Below are positions 7,931-17,228 of a stretch of DNA of 64,000 nt, piece by piece. Location of the stretch: positions 1 to 64,000 of the forward strand of contig JAICQL010000010.1 of NCBI GenBank assembly GCA_025937895.1, in the 5' to 3' direction. The stretch's first letter is position 1, and each line of letters opens with the position of its first letter. The notes below the pieces were generated by a model, which saw only the letters and a list, made by a program, of their open reading frames with translations, was not told where the DNA came from and ran no database searches. The position numbers and the translations under genes are program-made. The stretch comes from Polyangiaceae bacterium. GTDB taxonomy: Bacteria; Myxococcota_A; Polyangia; Polyangiales; Polyangiaceae.

Positions 7931-10093
7931 GTGAGCGCGGGCAAACCCATCGAGGTTGCAATCATCGGCGGCGGCTGTGCGGGCATGGCGGCGGCGTTCG
8001 AGCTGACTCGGCCGGAGCAGGACGGAAAGTATCGGGTCACCGTCTACCAGCAAGGGTTTCGGCTGGGTGGAAAGGGAGCTTCGGGGCGTGGCCCCGGCGA
8101 CCGCATCGAGGAGCACGGCCTGCATCTGTGGATGGGCTTTTATGAAAACGCCTTCCGCCTGATGCGCCAGTGTTACGCGGAGCTGGGCCGTGACCCGCGC
8201 CAGTGCCCGATCGCGGACTGGAAGCAGGCGTTTGAGCCCGATCACTTCTGCGGGGTCACCGATCACACCCCAGACGGGCGCTGGTCGCCGTGGGTGGTGG
8301 CGTTTCCGGCCACCCCCGGCCTGCCCGGGGACGCCGATGCGCAGCGCTGGTCGGTGCGCGACTATCTGGGCCGCAGCACCACCCTGGTGCTCACTCTGCT
8401 GCGCGCCGTGCGCCCACGCTTTGAAAAGGCTGCGAGCAAGGGCGTAGCGCCCCCCAGCAGCGTTCCTGGCGATGATTCTTCCGGCACTGATCTGGCCGCG
8501 ACCATGATGCGCTGGCTCCGCTACGGCGAGCTGGCGACCCTGGCCGGTCTGCTGCAGGGGCTCGAGCTGCTGGACGCGGTGGTGCGCAACCTGCCCGCGT
8601 ATCCGCGCGAGCTGATCCTGAACTTCCACGAGGCCATCGCCGGTGCGGCGCGCGCGCAGCTGGCCACGCGCACGCAGGGCGACGATGAGCTCCGCCGGCT
8701 GTGGGAGATCATCGATCTGACCCTGGCGGTGGTGCGCGGCATCATTCGCTTCCAGCTGGTCAGCGATCCGCGCGGCTTCTCCGCCATCGATAACTACGAT
8801 TGCCGCGAGTGGCTGAAGCTCAACGGCGCCTCCGAGAGCTCCACCAACGGCGCCTTCGTGCGCGCGCTCTATGATCTGGCGTTCGCGTATGAAGACGGTG
8901 ACGTGAGCCGGCCGCGCATCGCGGCGGGCCAGGCGCTGCGCGGTGCCGTCCGGGCCTTCTTCACTTACCGCGGCGCTTTCTTCTGGAAGATGCAGGCCGG
9001 CATGGGCGACGTGGTGTTCGCCCCTTTTTATGAGGTGCTGGCGCGCAGGGGCGTGCGCTTCGAGTTCTTCCATCGCTTGACTCGGGTGGAGCTGGCGCCC
9101 GCTGCGCCCGGGGTGAGCCCGCACGTGCAAGCGCTGCACTTCGACCAGCAGGCGCGCGTGCCGGGCGATGCGCCCTATCAGCCGCTGGTGGATGTGCGCG
9201 GCTTGCCCTGCTGGCCCGCGGAGCCCGACTGGGCTCAGCTGGTGGATGGGGAGCGGCTGCGCGCCGAGGGCTGGCGCTTCGAGTCGCACTGGGATCGCCG
9301 GCGCGCCGGCACGAAGCGCCTGGAGGTGATGCGGGACTTCGACGTGGTGGTGCTCTCGGTGGGGCTGGGGGCGCTGCCCGAGGTGGCGGCCGAGCTGGCG
9401 CAGCAGAGCCCGCGCTGGCAGCGCATGTTCGAGACCTGCAAGTGCGTTGCCACCCAGGCCTTTCAGCTGTGGATGGACGTGGACATGCCGCAGCTGGGCT
9501 GGACCCAGCCGCAGATCAACATCTCGGGTTTCGTGGAGCCGTTTGACACCTGGGCGGACATGCGCCAGCTGATCCCGCAAGAGAGCATGTCACCGGCGCC
9601 GCGCTCGATCGCATACTTCTGCAGCGTGCTGCCGGATCCGCCCGCAGGCACCGACATCGCCAGCCCGCGTTACCCCGAGCAGCGCTACGAGGAGGTGCGA
9701 GCCAATGCCGTCCACTTCCTCGAGCGCTACGTGGTCAAGCTGTGGCCGCTCGCTCTCGACGAGCGCGGTCAGTTCCGCTGGGACACGCTCAACGTCAGCA
9801 CGCTGCCCGTGAGCGAGGTTCCGCCCGCGGGAGCCGCGCGTTTTGCCAGCCAGTTCTGGACGGCCAACGTGAACCCGAGCGATCGCTACTCGCTCTCGCT
9901 GCCCGGGACCCTGGAGCACCGTGTTTCACCGCTCGATCGCAGCTTCGACAATCTCACGGTGGCAGGCGACTGGAGTGATTGCGGTTTCAACGAAGGTTGT
10001 GTGGAGGCTGCGGTGATGTCGGGCCGACTGGCGGCACACGCCATCTCGCAGCGCCCTCGCCTGGAAGAGATTGTGGGTTATGACCATCCTTGA
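7931..10093 (+). CDS. FAD-dependent oxidoreductase, phytoene desaturase/isomerase-like
   Basis: 720 aa from a GTG at 7931, with GAGGGA upstream. The N-terminus carries an FAD-binding dinucleotide fold (VAIIGGGCAGMAAAFEL), then VYQQGFRLGGKGAS and EEHGLHLWMGFYENAF, as in carotenoid desaturase/isomerase and hydroxysqualene-dehydroxylase relatives. The C-terminus has the second FAD contact (NLTVAGDWSDCGFNEGCVEAAVMSGRLAA). It is much longer than typical phytoene desaturases (about 500 aa), with an insertion between ~140 and ~330. It overlaps the next gene by 14 bases, suggesting translational coupling. Oxidation, isomerisation or dehydroxylation of a polyisoprenoid is the likely role; the substrate is unknown. 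Confidence 0.85.
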   Translation: MSAGKPIEVAIIGGGCAGMAAAFELTRPEQDGKYRVTVYQQGFRLGGKGASGRGPGDRIEEHGLHLWMGFYENAFRLMRQCYAELGRDPRQCPIADWKQAFEPDHFCGVTDHTPDGRWSPWVVAFPATPGLPGDADAQRWSVRDYLGRSTTLVLTLLRAVRPRFEKAASKGVAPPSSVPGDDSSGTDLAATMMRWLRYGELATLAGLLQGLELLDAVVRNLPAYPRELILNFHEAIAGAARAQLATRTQGDDELRRLWEIIDLTLAVVRGIIRFQLVSDPRGFSAIDNYDCREWLKLNGASESSTNGAFVRALYDLAFAYEDGDVSRPRIAAGQALRGAVRAFFTYRGAFFWKMQAGMGDVVFAPFYEVLARRGVRFEFFHRLTRVELAPAAPGVSPHVQALHFDQQARVPGDAPYQPLVDVRGLPCWPAEPDWAQLVDGERLRAEGWRFESHWDRRRAGTKRLEVMRDFDVVVLSVGLGALPEVAAELAQQSPRWQRMFETCKCVATQAFQLWMDVDMPQLGWTQPQINISGFVEPFDTWADMRQLIPQESMSPAPRSIAYFCSVLPDPPAGTDIASPRYPEQRYEEVRANAVHFLERYVVKLWPLALDERGQFRWDTLNVSTLPVSEVPPAGAARFASQFWTANVNPSDRYSLSLPGTLEHRVSPLDRSFDNLTVAGDWSDCGFNEGCVEAAVMSGRLAAHAISQRPRLEEIVGYDHP

Positions 10094-11219
10094 TCAGACG
10101 GCTCCGAGACCTGAAGGCAGCAACGTGGCGGAGGCGGGCGCGCGCGTGACGCGGCCTGCGCTGGAGCGGGACGCGCCCATTCGCAACTGGGCCACGCTGT
10201 TTGGGCCGGCGTGGGGTGCCACCGGGGGCGGGTCGGCAGGGGCTGGCAGTCCGCTGGCGGGCAGCGCCCTCGGAGGGAATGCACACGCGGGCTCCCCCCT
10301 CGCGGGGAATGCGATGGCCGGCATGGCGAACGCGGCAAATACGATGCTCGGCGCAGCCAGCCAGACGCTGGCGGACGCGGTGGGGCAGGGTTACCGCGTC
10401 ATCAACGAATATTTGGCGCAAGGCCAGCGCCAGGCGGAGGCGCTGCGCTTTCCCGACTGGTCGAGCTTCTTGCCGGGCACCGGCGGCGCTGCAGCCAGCA
10501 GCGCGGGAGCCGCCAGCGCGGCCCAGCAGGAGCTGCAGCAGCAGCTCTTCCGGCGCTTGATGCAATACGGGATGGATTTCGCAGCGCTGTATTTTGAGAT
10601 GTTGAGCCGCGCGGGCTGGCCCGCGCCGCCGGGTGGTGCCAGCGCGGGGGCAGGCACGCCGGCAGCGTGGACCGAGGCCTTCGCACGAGCCTATTCGCCG
10701 GCAGCCTGGGCCGGTGCTGCTGCGCCAAACGGCGCCGCCAGCTCGGGCACTAGCTCCGGCTCCAGCGCAAGCGGCACCTCCGCTGCCCCGCCGCCCGCCT
10801 GGCCCTTCCCGATGCCCTTTCCCTGGGCGCCGCCCGCAGCGGCCCCCGCCGCACCCAGCGCGCCTGAAGCAGCGGCGCCCAGCGCCGGTCCGGCGCCGGG
10901 AGCGCCCGTCTCGAGCGAGAGCCCCGATCGCGTGTTCGTCTCCGTTGCGTCACAGCGACGGGTGGAGTCCGTGCTAGAGCTGCGGCGCGGCTCGTGGAGC
11001 GCGCTGGCCGCGCACGCCTTGCGCCCCGAGGGGCATGAGGCGCCCGCGATCCGAGGTGTGACGATCGAGGCGCGGCCCGAGGAGAGTCTCCTGCGCGTGA
11101 GCGTGGTGGTGCCGGCAGAGCAGGGCCCTGGCGTGTACAACGGCATGATCGTCGATACGGCCTCGAATCTGCCGCGCGGCACGCTGACGGTGCGCGTGCT
11201 GGCGGGAGAGGGGGAATGA
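10080..11219 (+). CDS. Phasin-like protein with low-complexity linkers and C-terminal beta domain (large paralogue)
   Basis: 379 aa from the ATG at 10080; a TTG at 10071 is in frame but GGAAGAGA supports the ATG. Order: a Gly/Ala/Ser-rich stretch (~45-90) with AGSPLAG twice; a phasin-like helix (QGYRVINEYLAQGQRQAEAL); a second helix (QQLFRRLMQYGMDFAALYFEML); an Ala/Pro/Ser linker of ~90 residues; and a C-terminal domain (~285-379) ending GVYNGMIVDTASNLPRGT. That end resembles the last ~90 residues of the protein at 4086-4616. No PHA synthase lies nearby, so the usual phasin partner is absent. It lies between the FAD enzyme and polyprenyl synthase 2 and is likely co-translated with both. Confidence 0.7.
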   Translation: MTILDQTAPRPEGSNVAEAGARVTRPALERDAPIRNWATLFGPAWGATGGGSAGAGSPLAGSALGGNAHAGSPLAGNAMAGMANAANTMLGAASQTLADAVGQGYRVINEYLAQGQRQAEALRFPDWSSFLPGTGGAAASSAGAASAAQQELQQQLFRRLMQYGMDFAALYFEMLSRAGWPAPPGGASAGAGTPAAWTEAFARAYSPAAWAGAAAPNGAASSGTSSGSSASGTSAAPPPAWPFPMPFPWAPPAAAPAAPSAPEAAAPSAGPAPGAPVSSESPDRVFVSVASQRRVESVLELRRGSWSALAAHALRPEGHEAPAIRGVTIEARPEESLLRVSVVVPAEQGPGVYNGMIVDTASNLPRGTLTVRVLAGEGE

Positions 11220-11228
11220 GCGCCGGGG

Positions 11229-12338
11229 ATGTACGCGCCTGCTGACGTATCGGAAGAGCGCGCAGCCGTCCTGGCGACCGCGGCTCCCTGGGCTTCGGAC
11301 ACTGCCTCGGCGGCACCGGCGAGCCTGGTGAGCGCCGTGCTGGAGGAGTACGGCGCTATCACGCGCCGCGCGCTGTTACCGCACCTCGAGCACGGTGAGC
11401 CGCGGCGCTATCTGTACGGCCCCGCTGGCGACTACCCGCGCCGTTCCGGGCGCATGTTGCGCTCCAGCCTGCTCATCGCCTCGGCACGCGCCTTTGGCGC
11501 CGATCTGGAGAGCGCACTCAACACTGCCGTGGCGCTGGAGCTGATCCACAACGCCTTTCTCGTGCACGACGACGTGGAGGATGAAGGCCTGGAGCGCCGA
11601 GGCCGCCCCACGCTCAACGTGTTGCACGGCACTCCCATCGCCGTCAACGCAGGCGACGCGCTCGCCATCTTGAGCTTGCGCCCGCTGCTCGACAATCGCA
11701 TCACGCTCGGGCCTCGGGTCGCGCTGCGTTTGCTGGAAGAGGTGGAGCGCACCGTGCGCGAGTCGATCGAAGGGCAGGCGCTGGAGTTGGGCTGGCGCAA
11801 TGACAATGCCATCGGCTTGCGCGACGAAGACTACTTGCGGCTGGTGCTGCGCAAGACGTGCTCCTACACCACCATCTTTCCAGTGCGCGCCGGCGCGCTG
11901 ATCGGCACGCGCGACGGGCTCGATCTCGATGTGCTGACCCGCTTTGGCTTCTTCCTGGGGGCGGCGTTCCAGATCCAGGATGACTTGCTGAATCTGGTGG
12001 GCGATCACGCACGCTATGGCAAGGAGCTGGACGGAGACATCTGGGAGGGCAAGCGGTCCTTGATGATGATCCGGCTATTTCAGTGCGCCACCCCCGCCGA
12101 GCTGGAGCAGCTGGCGGAAGCGTTGCGGCCATCGCGCGCGGGGCGCACGGCCGAGCAGGTAGCGTGGATCCGCGAGCGCATGCTGGCGTACGACTGCTTT
12201 GAATACGCTCGCCAGGTGGCGCACGGTCTGGCCGGCGCCGCGCAACACGAGTTCGAGCGCTGCTTCGCCCAGTTGCCCGACACGCGGGACAAGCGCTTTC
12301 TCGCGGACCTGGCCAGGTGGGTGCTGGCGCGGGATTGA
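11229..12338 (+). CDS. Polyprenyl diphosphate synthase (paralogue 2)
   Basis: 369 aa, ATG at 11229, nine bases after the preceding stop. The first Asp-rich motif is HDDVEDEGLERRGRPT (DDVED at 114-118). The second is QIQDDLLNLVGD, then YGKELDGDIWEGKRS. The GGKxxRP motif is eroded to SGRMLRS. It is clearly paralogous to 2059-3108 (shared HNAFLVHDD, RFGFFLG, YGKE) but has strongly GC-rich codons like the rest of the window. It closes the operon 6821-12338 with the reductase, FAD enzyme and phasin-like protein, so it probably supplies their isoprenoid substrate. Chain length is not predictable by eye. Confidence 0.9.
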   Translation: MYAPADVSEERAAVLATAAPWASDTASAAPASLVSAVLEEYGAITRRALLPHLEHGEPRRYLYGPAGDYPRRSGRMLRSSLLIASARAFGADLESALNTAVALELIHNAFLVHDDVEDEGLERRGRPTLNVLHGTPIAVNAGDALAILSLRPLLDNRITLGPRVALRLLEEVERTVRESIEGQALELGWRNDNAIGLRDEDYLRLVLRKTCSYTTIFPVRAGALIGTRDGLDLDVLTRFGFFLGAAFQIQDDLLNLVGDHARYGKELDGDIWEGKRSLMMIRLFQCATPAELEQLAEALRPSRAGRTAEQVAWIRERMLAYDCFEYARQVAHGLAGAAQHEFERCFAQLPDTRDKRFLADLARWVLARD

Positions 12339-12393
12339 GCCCCCGCGAGCTCGCTGCGCGCGGTCGCCGCGCTGAGCGCCCTTCTCACCCCGC

Positions 12394-13377
12394 TCACGCG
12401 CTGGCGGGGCGTGAGCGCAGATCCACGATCGTGTCCAGCAGCGTGCTGGCGAACGGGCGATTCTGATAGCAGAGCTCGCGAGCCGCCTTGCTGCAGTCGC
12501 AGTAGTTGAACAGGTTACCGTACTGGATCACGCTGCTGTTCAGCTCCTCGAACGGGTGCTCCCAGTACAGCGAGGCATATTCGGACCAGAGCGCGGACAG
12601 CTCGGCCATGGGCCACGGCGCCGGCAGCGCGCGCGGCAACTGTGCCAGCTGACCCAGCTGGTCCAAGAGCTCGCGATAGCTGAGGTTCACCCCGGCGAGC
12701 AGGTACGATTCGCCTGACCGCGCTTGCTCCAGCGCTACCACATAGGCCACCGCCACGTCGCGCACGTCGGCGAAGGACAGACCACCGCGCAGGTAGAAGC
12801 GCATGCGGCCCTCCAGATAACCGCGCACCAGTCGCGTACTGGTACCGTACACGTCGCCCGGCCCGAGCACGTTGCCGGGCAGCAGCACGCACACGTCCTG
12901 GCCGCTGCCCGCGTACTCGAGCGCAAGTTGCTCGCTCTGCCGCTTGGACTCCACGTACGGATAGCGCAGATGTACGCGGGCACCGCCATTGCTCGACTCC
13001 GCGAGCGCGATGGGCTCCCGCGTGAGACCGATGGTGCCGATGCTCGAGGTGTGCAGTACCCGTAGCCTGCGTCGCGCCGCTGCTTCCAGCACGTTGCGCG
13101 TGCCGGTCAGGTTAACTCGAGTCAAACTGCCCTCGTCCCGGTTGCGCAGCGAGACCAGCCCGGCGACGTGTATCACCGCGTCCACCTCGGCCGTTGCACG
13201 CTCTAGCGAGTCCGACTGCAACACGTCCCCCTCCACGACATTCAGCGGGAGATCGGCGAGGTGGGCGAGGCGGCGCGGATCCCGTACCAACACCGTCGGA
13301 CGATGCCCGGCGGCCACCAGGGCCCGCGTGATCCAGGTGCCCAGGAACCCAGTCGCGCCGGTGACGAGCGTGCGCAT
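12394..13377 (-). CDS. NAD-dependent epimerase/dehydratase (DFR/HpnA-like)
   Basis: 327 aa from the ATG at 13377. It is an extended SDR: TGATGFLGTWITRAL at the N-terminus binds NAD(P), VIHVAGLVSLRNRDE follows, TSSIGTIG holds the catalytic Ser/Thr, and YVESK supplies the Tyr-x3-Lys pair. The overall pattern resembles dihydroflavonol-4-reductase and hopanoid-associated (HpnA-type) epimerases. That would fit an isoprenoid neighbourhood but does not prove it. It converges with polyprenyl synthase 2 and is divergent from the cyclase gene at 13508, with a shared 130-base promoter region. Confidence 0.8.
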   Translation of the reverse strand: MRTLVTGATGFLGTWITRALVAAGHRPTVLVRDPRRLAHLADLPLNVVEGDVLQSDSLERATAEVDAVIHVAGLVSLRNRDEGSLTRVNLTGTRNVLEAAARRRLRVLHTSSIGTIGLTREPIALAESSNGGARVHLRYPYVESKRQSEQLALEYAGSGQDVCVLLPGNVLGPGDVYGTSTRLVRGYLEGRMRFYLRGGLSFADVRDVAVAYVVALEQARSGESYLLAGVNLSYRELLDQLGQLAQLPRALPAPWPMAELSALWSEYASLYWEHPFEELNSSVIQYGNLFNYCDCSKAARELCYQNRPFASTLLDTIVDLRSRPASA

Positions 13378-13507
13378 GTTGCCGGCATGCCACCGGGGCC
13401 TACTAGTGTCCAGCACCTGCAGAGGCCGAGCTCCACGCCGGGATCGGCCAGATTGCTTGCACGGCACGCTTTCAGTAAGCTGCTAGGGCCAGAAGCGAGC
13501 TGAAACA

Positions 13508-16500
13508 GTGGTCACCTGCGGCAAATGCCAGACGCTCAACGCGGACGACGCGGAGCTGTGCCAGCAATGCGCTCATGAGCTGGGCCGCGTGTGCACTGCT
13601 TGCGCCACGCGCAGCCCGCCGCAGGCCCGCTTCTGCTGCGGCTGCGGCGCGCGGCTAGCACCTGCCGGCGACCGGCAGGCGGCGGCCGCCCACCTGGTGG
13701 CCTGGCCAGCGGCTGAGCTGCGGCAGATCACCATCTTCTTCTGCGACGTGGTGGGCTCGAGCGAGCTCTCCAGCCGCCTCGATCCAGAAGACATCCATGC
13801 CTTGCTGCGCGAGTTTCACGGTGCATGTGCCGACATCGTGAATCGGCATCACGGCCACGTGGCGCAGTACCTGGGCGACGGCCTGCTGGCGTATTTCGGC
13901 TACCCGGTGGCCATGGAGGATGACGCACGCGGCGCGGCGCGGGCGGGCCTCGAGATCGTGCAGCAAGCGTCGCTCATCGTGCTCCCGGCGCTGCGCCGGG
14001 AGGGCATCCAGCTGCAGGTGCGGGTTGGCATCCACACGGGCCGGGTGGTGGTGGGCACCGTGGGCAACGAGGGGCGGCATGAAGCGCTGGCTCTGGGTGA
14101 GACCCCCAACATTGCAGCCCGCGTGCAGGCGCTGGCGCAGCCCTCGACCGTGGTGGTCACAGACACCACCCGGCAGCTGCTCGGGGAGCAGTTTCGATGC
14201 GCGGAGATCGGTAAGCACGAGCTGCGCGGTTTCCGCCAGCCCATGCGCCTGTACCAGGTGGTGGCGGCCGAGGCGGCCAGCAGCGCTGCGGTGGACACGG
14301 CGCCCAGCTCCGGCCCCTTCGTGGGGCGCGGCCGCGAGCTCGCGCAGCTGCAGGAGCGCTGGCACGGCTCCGAGGCGGGCGCCGTGCGGCTGGTGTGCGT
14401 GCTGGGGGAGCCCGGCATGGGCAAGTCGCGCCTGCTGCGCGAGTTTACGCGCTCCCTACGGCCAGAAGGCGTGACAGTGCTCGAGGGGCACTGCTCGCCG
14501 TATCACCAGGGCAGCGCGTTCCATGCCCTGGCGCAGTGTCTGGAGCAGGATCTAGGGGTGGCGCAGGACAGCGGCGCCGAGCACAAGCTGCGTGCCTTGC
14601 AGGAACTGCCGCAGGCTGACCCCGAGCGGCGCGCGCTGCACGTGCGGCTGCTGGCGGGGGTGCTGCGCATGCCCTTGCCGCCAGACTTTCCCGCGGTCGA
14701 GCTGCCGCCCCCCGAGCTGCGGCGCGCCACCTTCGAGGCCTTGCTGGGCTGGTTGGCGGCGCGCCGCAGCCCTACCCTGATGGTGCTGGAGGACCTGCAG
14801 TGGGCAGATCCCTCCACGCTCGAGTTTCTGGCGCACTTCGCGGGCGTACCGACGGGCGAAGCGCGGCTGTGCGTGGTCACCGCGCGCCCGGAGCTGGAGC
14901 TGGCGGTGCTCGCGCTGGAGCGCACGGAGTCGCTGGTGCTGCAGCGGCTGAGCGCCGATGACACGGAGCTCGTGGCGCGGCATCTGGCCGGGGAGCGCCG
15001 GCTGTCCGAGCCCTTGCTGGAGCGCCTGGTCGCCAAGGGGGAGGGCAATCCGCTGTTCGTCGAGGAGATGACGCGAGCGCTGTTCGGCTCGGACGCGCTG
15101 AGCGAAGACGAGCTCAACCTGGCGCCGGCAGTGTCCGCCGACCAGCTCATCCCGACCACCCTGCAGAACACGCTCACCGCGCGCCTGGATCTGCTGGGCA
15201 GGGCCAAGCCCACCGTGCAGCTCGCCGCCGTGCTGGGCCGCGAGTTCCGGCGCGAGGTGCTGGAAGAGGTGTGGAAGTCGGTGTTCTTGCTGTCCGATTT
15301 CGAGCTGGAGCGCGATCTGCGGCAGCTGATCCGCAGCAACCTGCTGTACATGCGGCAGGACGCCAACGGCATCGAATACGGCTTCAAACACGCGCTGCTG
15401 CAGGATGCTGCTTATCAGTCGCTGCTGCGCACGCGGCGCCGCGAGTATCACCGTCGAGTGGCAGATGTGCTGCGCACGCGCTTTTCCACCCAGGCAGAGC
15501 TGAGCCCGGATCTGCTGGCGCAGCACTACTCGGCGGCGGCGCAACCCTGGCTGGCGGTGGAATACTGGGAGAAGGCGGGTCGCCAGGCGGCGGCGGTGGT
15601 GGCGCACCAGGAGGCCATCGGCCACTACCGCGCGGCGCTCGACTCGCTCTCGCTGATCGAGCCTTCGCACCGTCGCTCCGCAAAGGAGACCGATCTGCTG
15701 ATCGCGCTGGGCGTGCTGTACATCCAAACCAAAGGCTTTGCCTCGCCGGAGGTGGAGCAGACCTACCGGCGCGCGGTGGAGCTGTGTGACGAGACCTCGG
15801 AGACGCCGCTGCGCGTGCTGTATGGGTTGTGGGCCGTCAACCTGGTGCGCAGCGAGCTCGAGCCCACCTCGCGCCTGGTTCGGCACCTGGAGCGCTGGCT
15901 GGCCTCCGATGACGTCTCGACCCGACTCGTCTGCCATGCGTGCCTGGGCAACTGGCACTTCTATCGCGGCAACTACCCGGCCGCACGCGAGCACCTGGAG
16001 CGTGCCACGGCGTTGTGTGACTGGGGTAACCCGCGGCGCCAGCACGAGCAGTTACTGCGCGAGCACGGCTTCGAGGGCTTGCTGTATGGCCCGCTGTACC
16101 TGGCGTGGTGTCTCGCCAATCAGGGGGATCCTGGTCGGGCGGAGTCGACCTGGCAGGTTGCGCAGGGCCTGGCCGAGCGCATCGGAGATCCTTACGCGCT
16201 GGTGATGGCACGCGCCTTCGGCGCCACCGTGCATCATGCCCTCGGCAACGTGGACAAGATGCAGGAGCTGGCGGACCAGGTGCTGGAAGAGGCGAGCAAG
16301 AAGGGCTTCTCCTTCTGGCTGGCCACGGCCCAGGTAACCAGCGGCTGGGCGCTAGCCATGCGCGGTGCTGCGGATCGCGGCATCCCCCGCATCGAGGAGG
16401 GCTTGCGCATGTTCCGCACCATCGGCGCGCGCATGCCGTATCCCTATTACCTGTCGTACCTGGCCGAGGCGCATGCCGTGCTCGGCCAGCTGGATGCGGC

Positions 16501-16843
16501 AGACGCTGCGCTCGACGAGGCGCTGTTGATGTCCGCCAGCAACGTGGACTGCAACCACGAGCCCGAGCTGCTGCGACAGAAGGCTGCCCTGTGCACGCGG
16601 CGCGGGCAGAGTGAGCGCGCCATCGAGCTCCTGTCGCGGGCGCGCGAGCTGTCGGCGGCTCAGGGCTGTGTGCTCGTGGAATGGTCCGTCGCGGAGGAGC
16701 TGGCCCTGAGCCTACTGGCCGCAAACCGCGCGGAAGAGGCCAGCAGCGTGCGGCAGCATGGCTCGTGCAGCGACGCCGAGGCGCGCGTGCTGGAGGAGCT
16801 GTACCAGCGTCGCCGGGCGTTGCTGGCAGCGCAGCTGCCCTGA
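13508..16843 (+). CDS. Class III adenylate/guanylate cyclase with AAA ATPase and TPR body
   Basis: 1,111 aa, GTG at 13508. Two zinc-ribbon pairs (CGKC...CQQC, residues 4-21; CTAC...CCGC, 29-46) precede a class III cyclase domain (~72-250) with the metal aspartates in FFCDVVGSSE (Asp80) and YLGDGLLAYFG (Asp124). An AAA/STAND ATPase follows with Walker A GEPGMGKS (~298-305) and Walker B-like LMVLEDLQWADPS. The C-terminal half (~650-1111) is TPR-like helical repeats. This cyclase-ATPase-TPR layout is common in Myxococcota and Actinobacteria. It is a cytosolic signalling protein presumably making cAMP; the input is unknown. Cyclic nucleotide could act on the cNMP-binding kinase at 24217-25611, but no link is shown. 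Confidence 0.9.
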   Translation: MVTCGKCQTLNADDAELCQQCAHELGRVCTACATRSPPQARFCCGCGARLAPAGDRQAAAAHLVAWPAAELRQITIFFCDVVGSSELSSRLDPEDIHALLREFHGACADIVNRHHGHVAQYLGDGLLAYFGYPVAMEDDARGAARAGLEIVQQASLIVLPALRREGIQLQVRVGIHTGRVVVGTVGNEGRHEALALGETPNIAARVQALAQPSTVVVTDTTRQLLGEQFRCAEIGKHELRGFRQPMRLYQVVAAEAASSAAVDTAPSSGPFVGRGRELAQLQERWHGSEAGAVRLVCVLGEPGMGKSRLLREFTRSLRPEGVTVLEGHCSPYHQGSAFHALAQCLEQDLGVAQDSGAEHKLRALQELPQADPERRALHVRLLAGVLRMPLPPDFPAVELPPPELRRATFEALLGWLAARRSPTLMVLEDLQWADPSTLEFLAHFAGVPTGEARLCVVTARPELELAVLALERTESLVLQRLSADDTELVARHLAGERRLSEPLLERLVAKGEGNPLFVEEMTRALFGSDALSEDELNLAPAVSADQLIPTTLQNTLTARLDLLGRAKPTVQLAAVLGREFRREVLEEVWKSVFLLSDFELERDLRQLIRSNLLYMRQDANGIEYGFKHALLQDAAYQSLLRTRRREYHRRVADVLRTRFSTQAELSPDLLAQHYSAAAQPWLAVEYWEKAGRQAAAVVAHQEAIGHYRAALDSLSLIEPSHRRSAKETDLLIALGVLYIQTKGFASPEVEQTYRRAVELCDETSETPLRVLYGLWAVNLVRSELEPTSRLVRHLERWLASDDVSTRLVCHACLGNWHFYRGNYPAAREHLERATALCDWGNPRRQHEQLLREHGFEGLLYGPLYLAWCLANQGDPGRAESTWQVAQGLAERIGDPYALVMARAFGATVHHALGNVDKMQELADQVLEEASKKGFSFWLATAQVTSGWALAMRGAADRGIPRIEEGLRMFRTIGARMPYPYYLSYLAEAHAVLGQLDAADAALDEALLMSASNVDCNHEPELLRQKAALCTRRGQSERAIELLSRARELSAAQGCVLVEWSVAEELALSLLAANRAEEASSVRQHGSCSDAEARVLEELYQRRRALLAAQLP

Positions 16844-16853
16844 GCTCGGCGCG

Positions 16854-17228
16854 TCACTGCCACGGCAGCGCGCTGGGCGTGCCGTCGGGCAGCTCGACCT
16901 GAACGGGGGCCATCGAGAACGGGGCGATGAGCCGCAGCGGGCCGCTGCCAGTGTTGATGAGCTGGTGCACGTCGTTGCGCGGCAGCAGCACGGTGTCGCC
17001 CGAGCGGAAGCGGGATTCGGTGCCGTGCATCATCAAGGGTGCCTTCGCCTGCACTACCACGACCTCTTCGCAGTCGTGACGGTGCGGGGGAGTGGCGCCG
17101 CCGGGCTCGATGCTCTGCGACCAGACCTCGAGGCTGTGCATGCCGTGCTGGGGGGCCGGCGAGGGTCTGATGGGCGATGCCGGGCAGCATGCCGGCGACG
17201 GGGTGGAGTGGGAATGGATATGGGTCAT
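16854..17228 (-). CDS. Cupin-domain protein
   Basis: 124 aa, ATG at 17228 with GGGAGAG upstream. It is a single cupin barrel: motif 1 PPHRHDCEEVVVV (metal-type His-x-His plus Glu), then GDTVLLPRNDVHQLINTG as motif 2. The His-rich N-terminus (MTHIHSHS) could bind metal. Small cupins of this sort may be dioxygenases, isomerases or sensors; the role is not assignable. It converges with the cyclase gene. The inverted repeats at 17305-17328 sit about 80-100 bases before its start. Confidence 0.8.
   Translation of the reverse strand: MTHIHSHSTPSPACCPASPIRPSPAPQHGMHSLEVWSQSIEPGGATPPHRHDCEEVVVVQAKAPLMMHGTESRFRSGDTVLLPRNDVHQLINTGSGPLRLIAPFSMAPVQVELPDGTPSALPWQ

Noticed and set aside
4086-11219. The phasin-like proteins as PHA granule phasins
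   Set aside because: No PHA synthase, depolymerase or PhaR gene in the window; neighbours are isoprenoid enzymes. Left as 'phasin-like' only.
1945-13377. A family 2 encapsulin system (known to associate with terpene enzymes)
   Set aside because: No encapsulin shell protein fold or cargo-loading arrangement was seen in the window.
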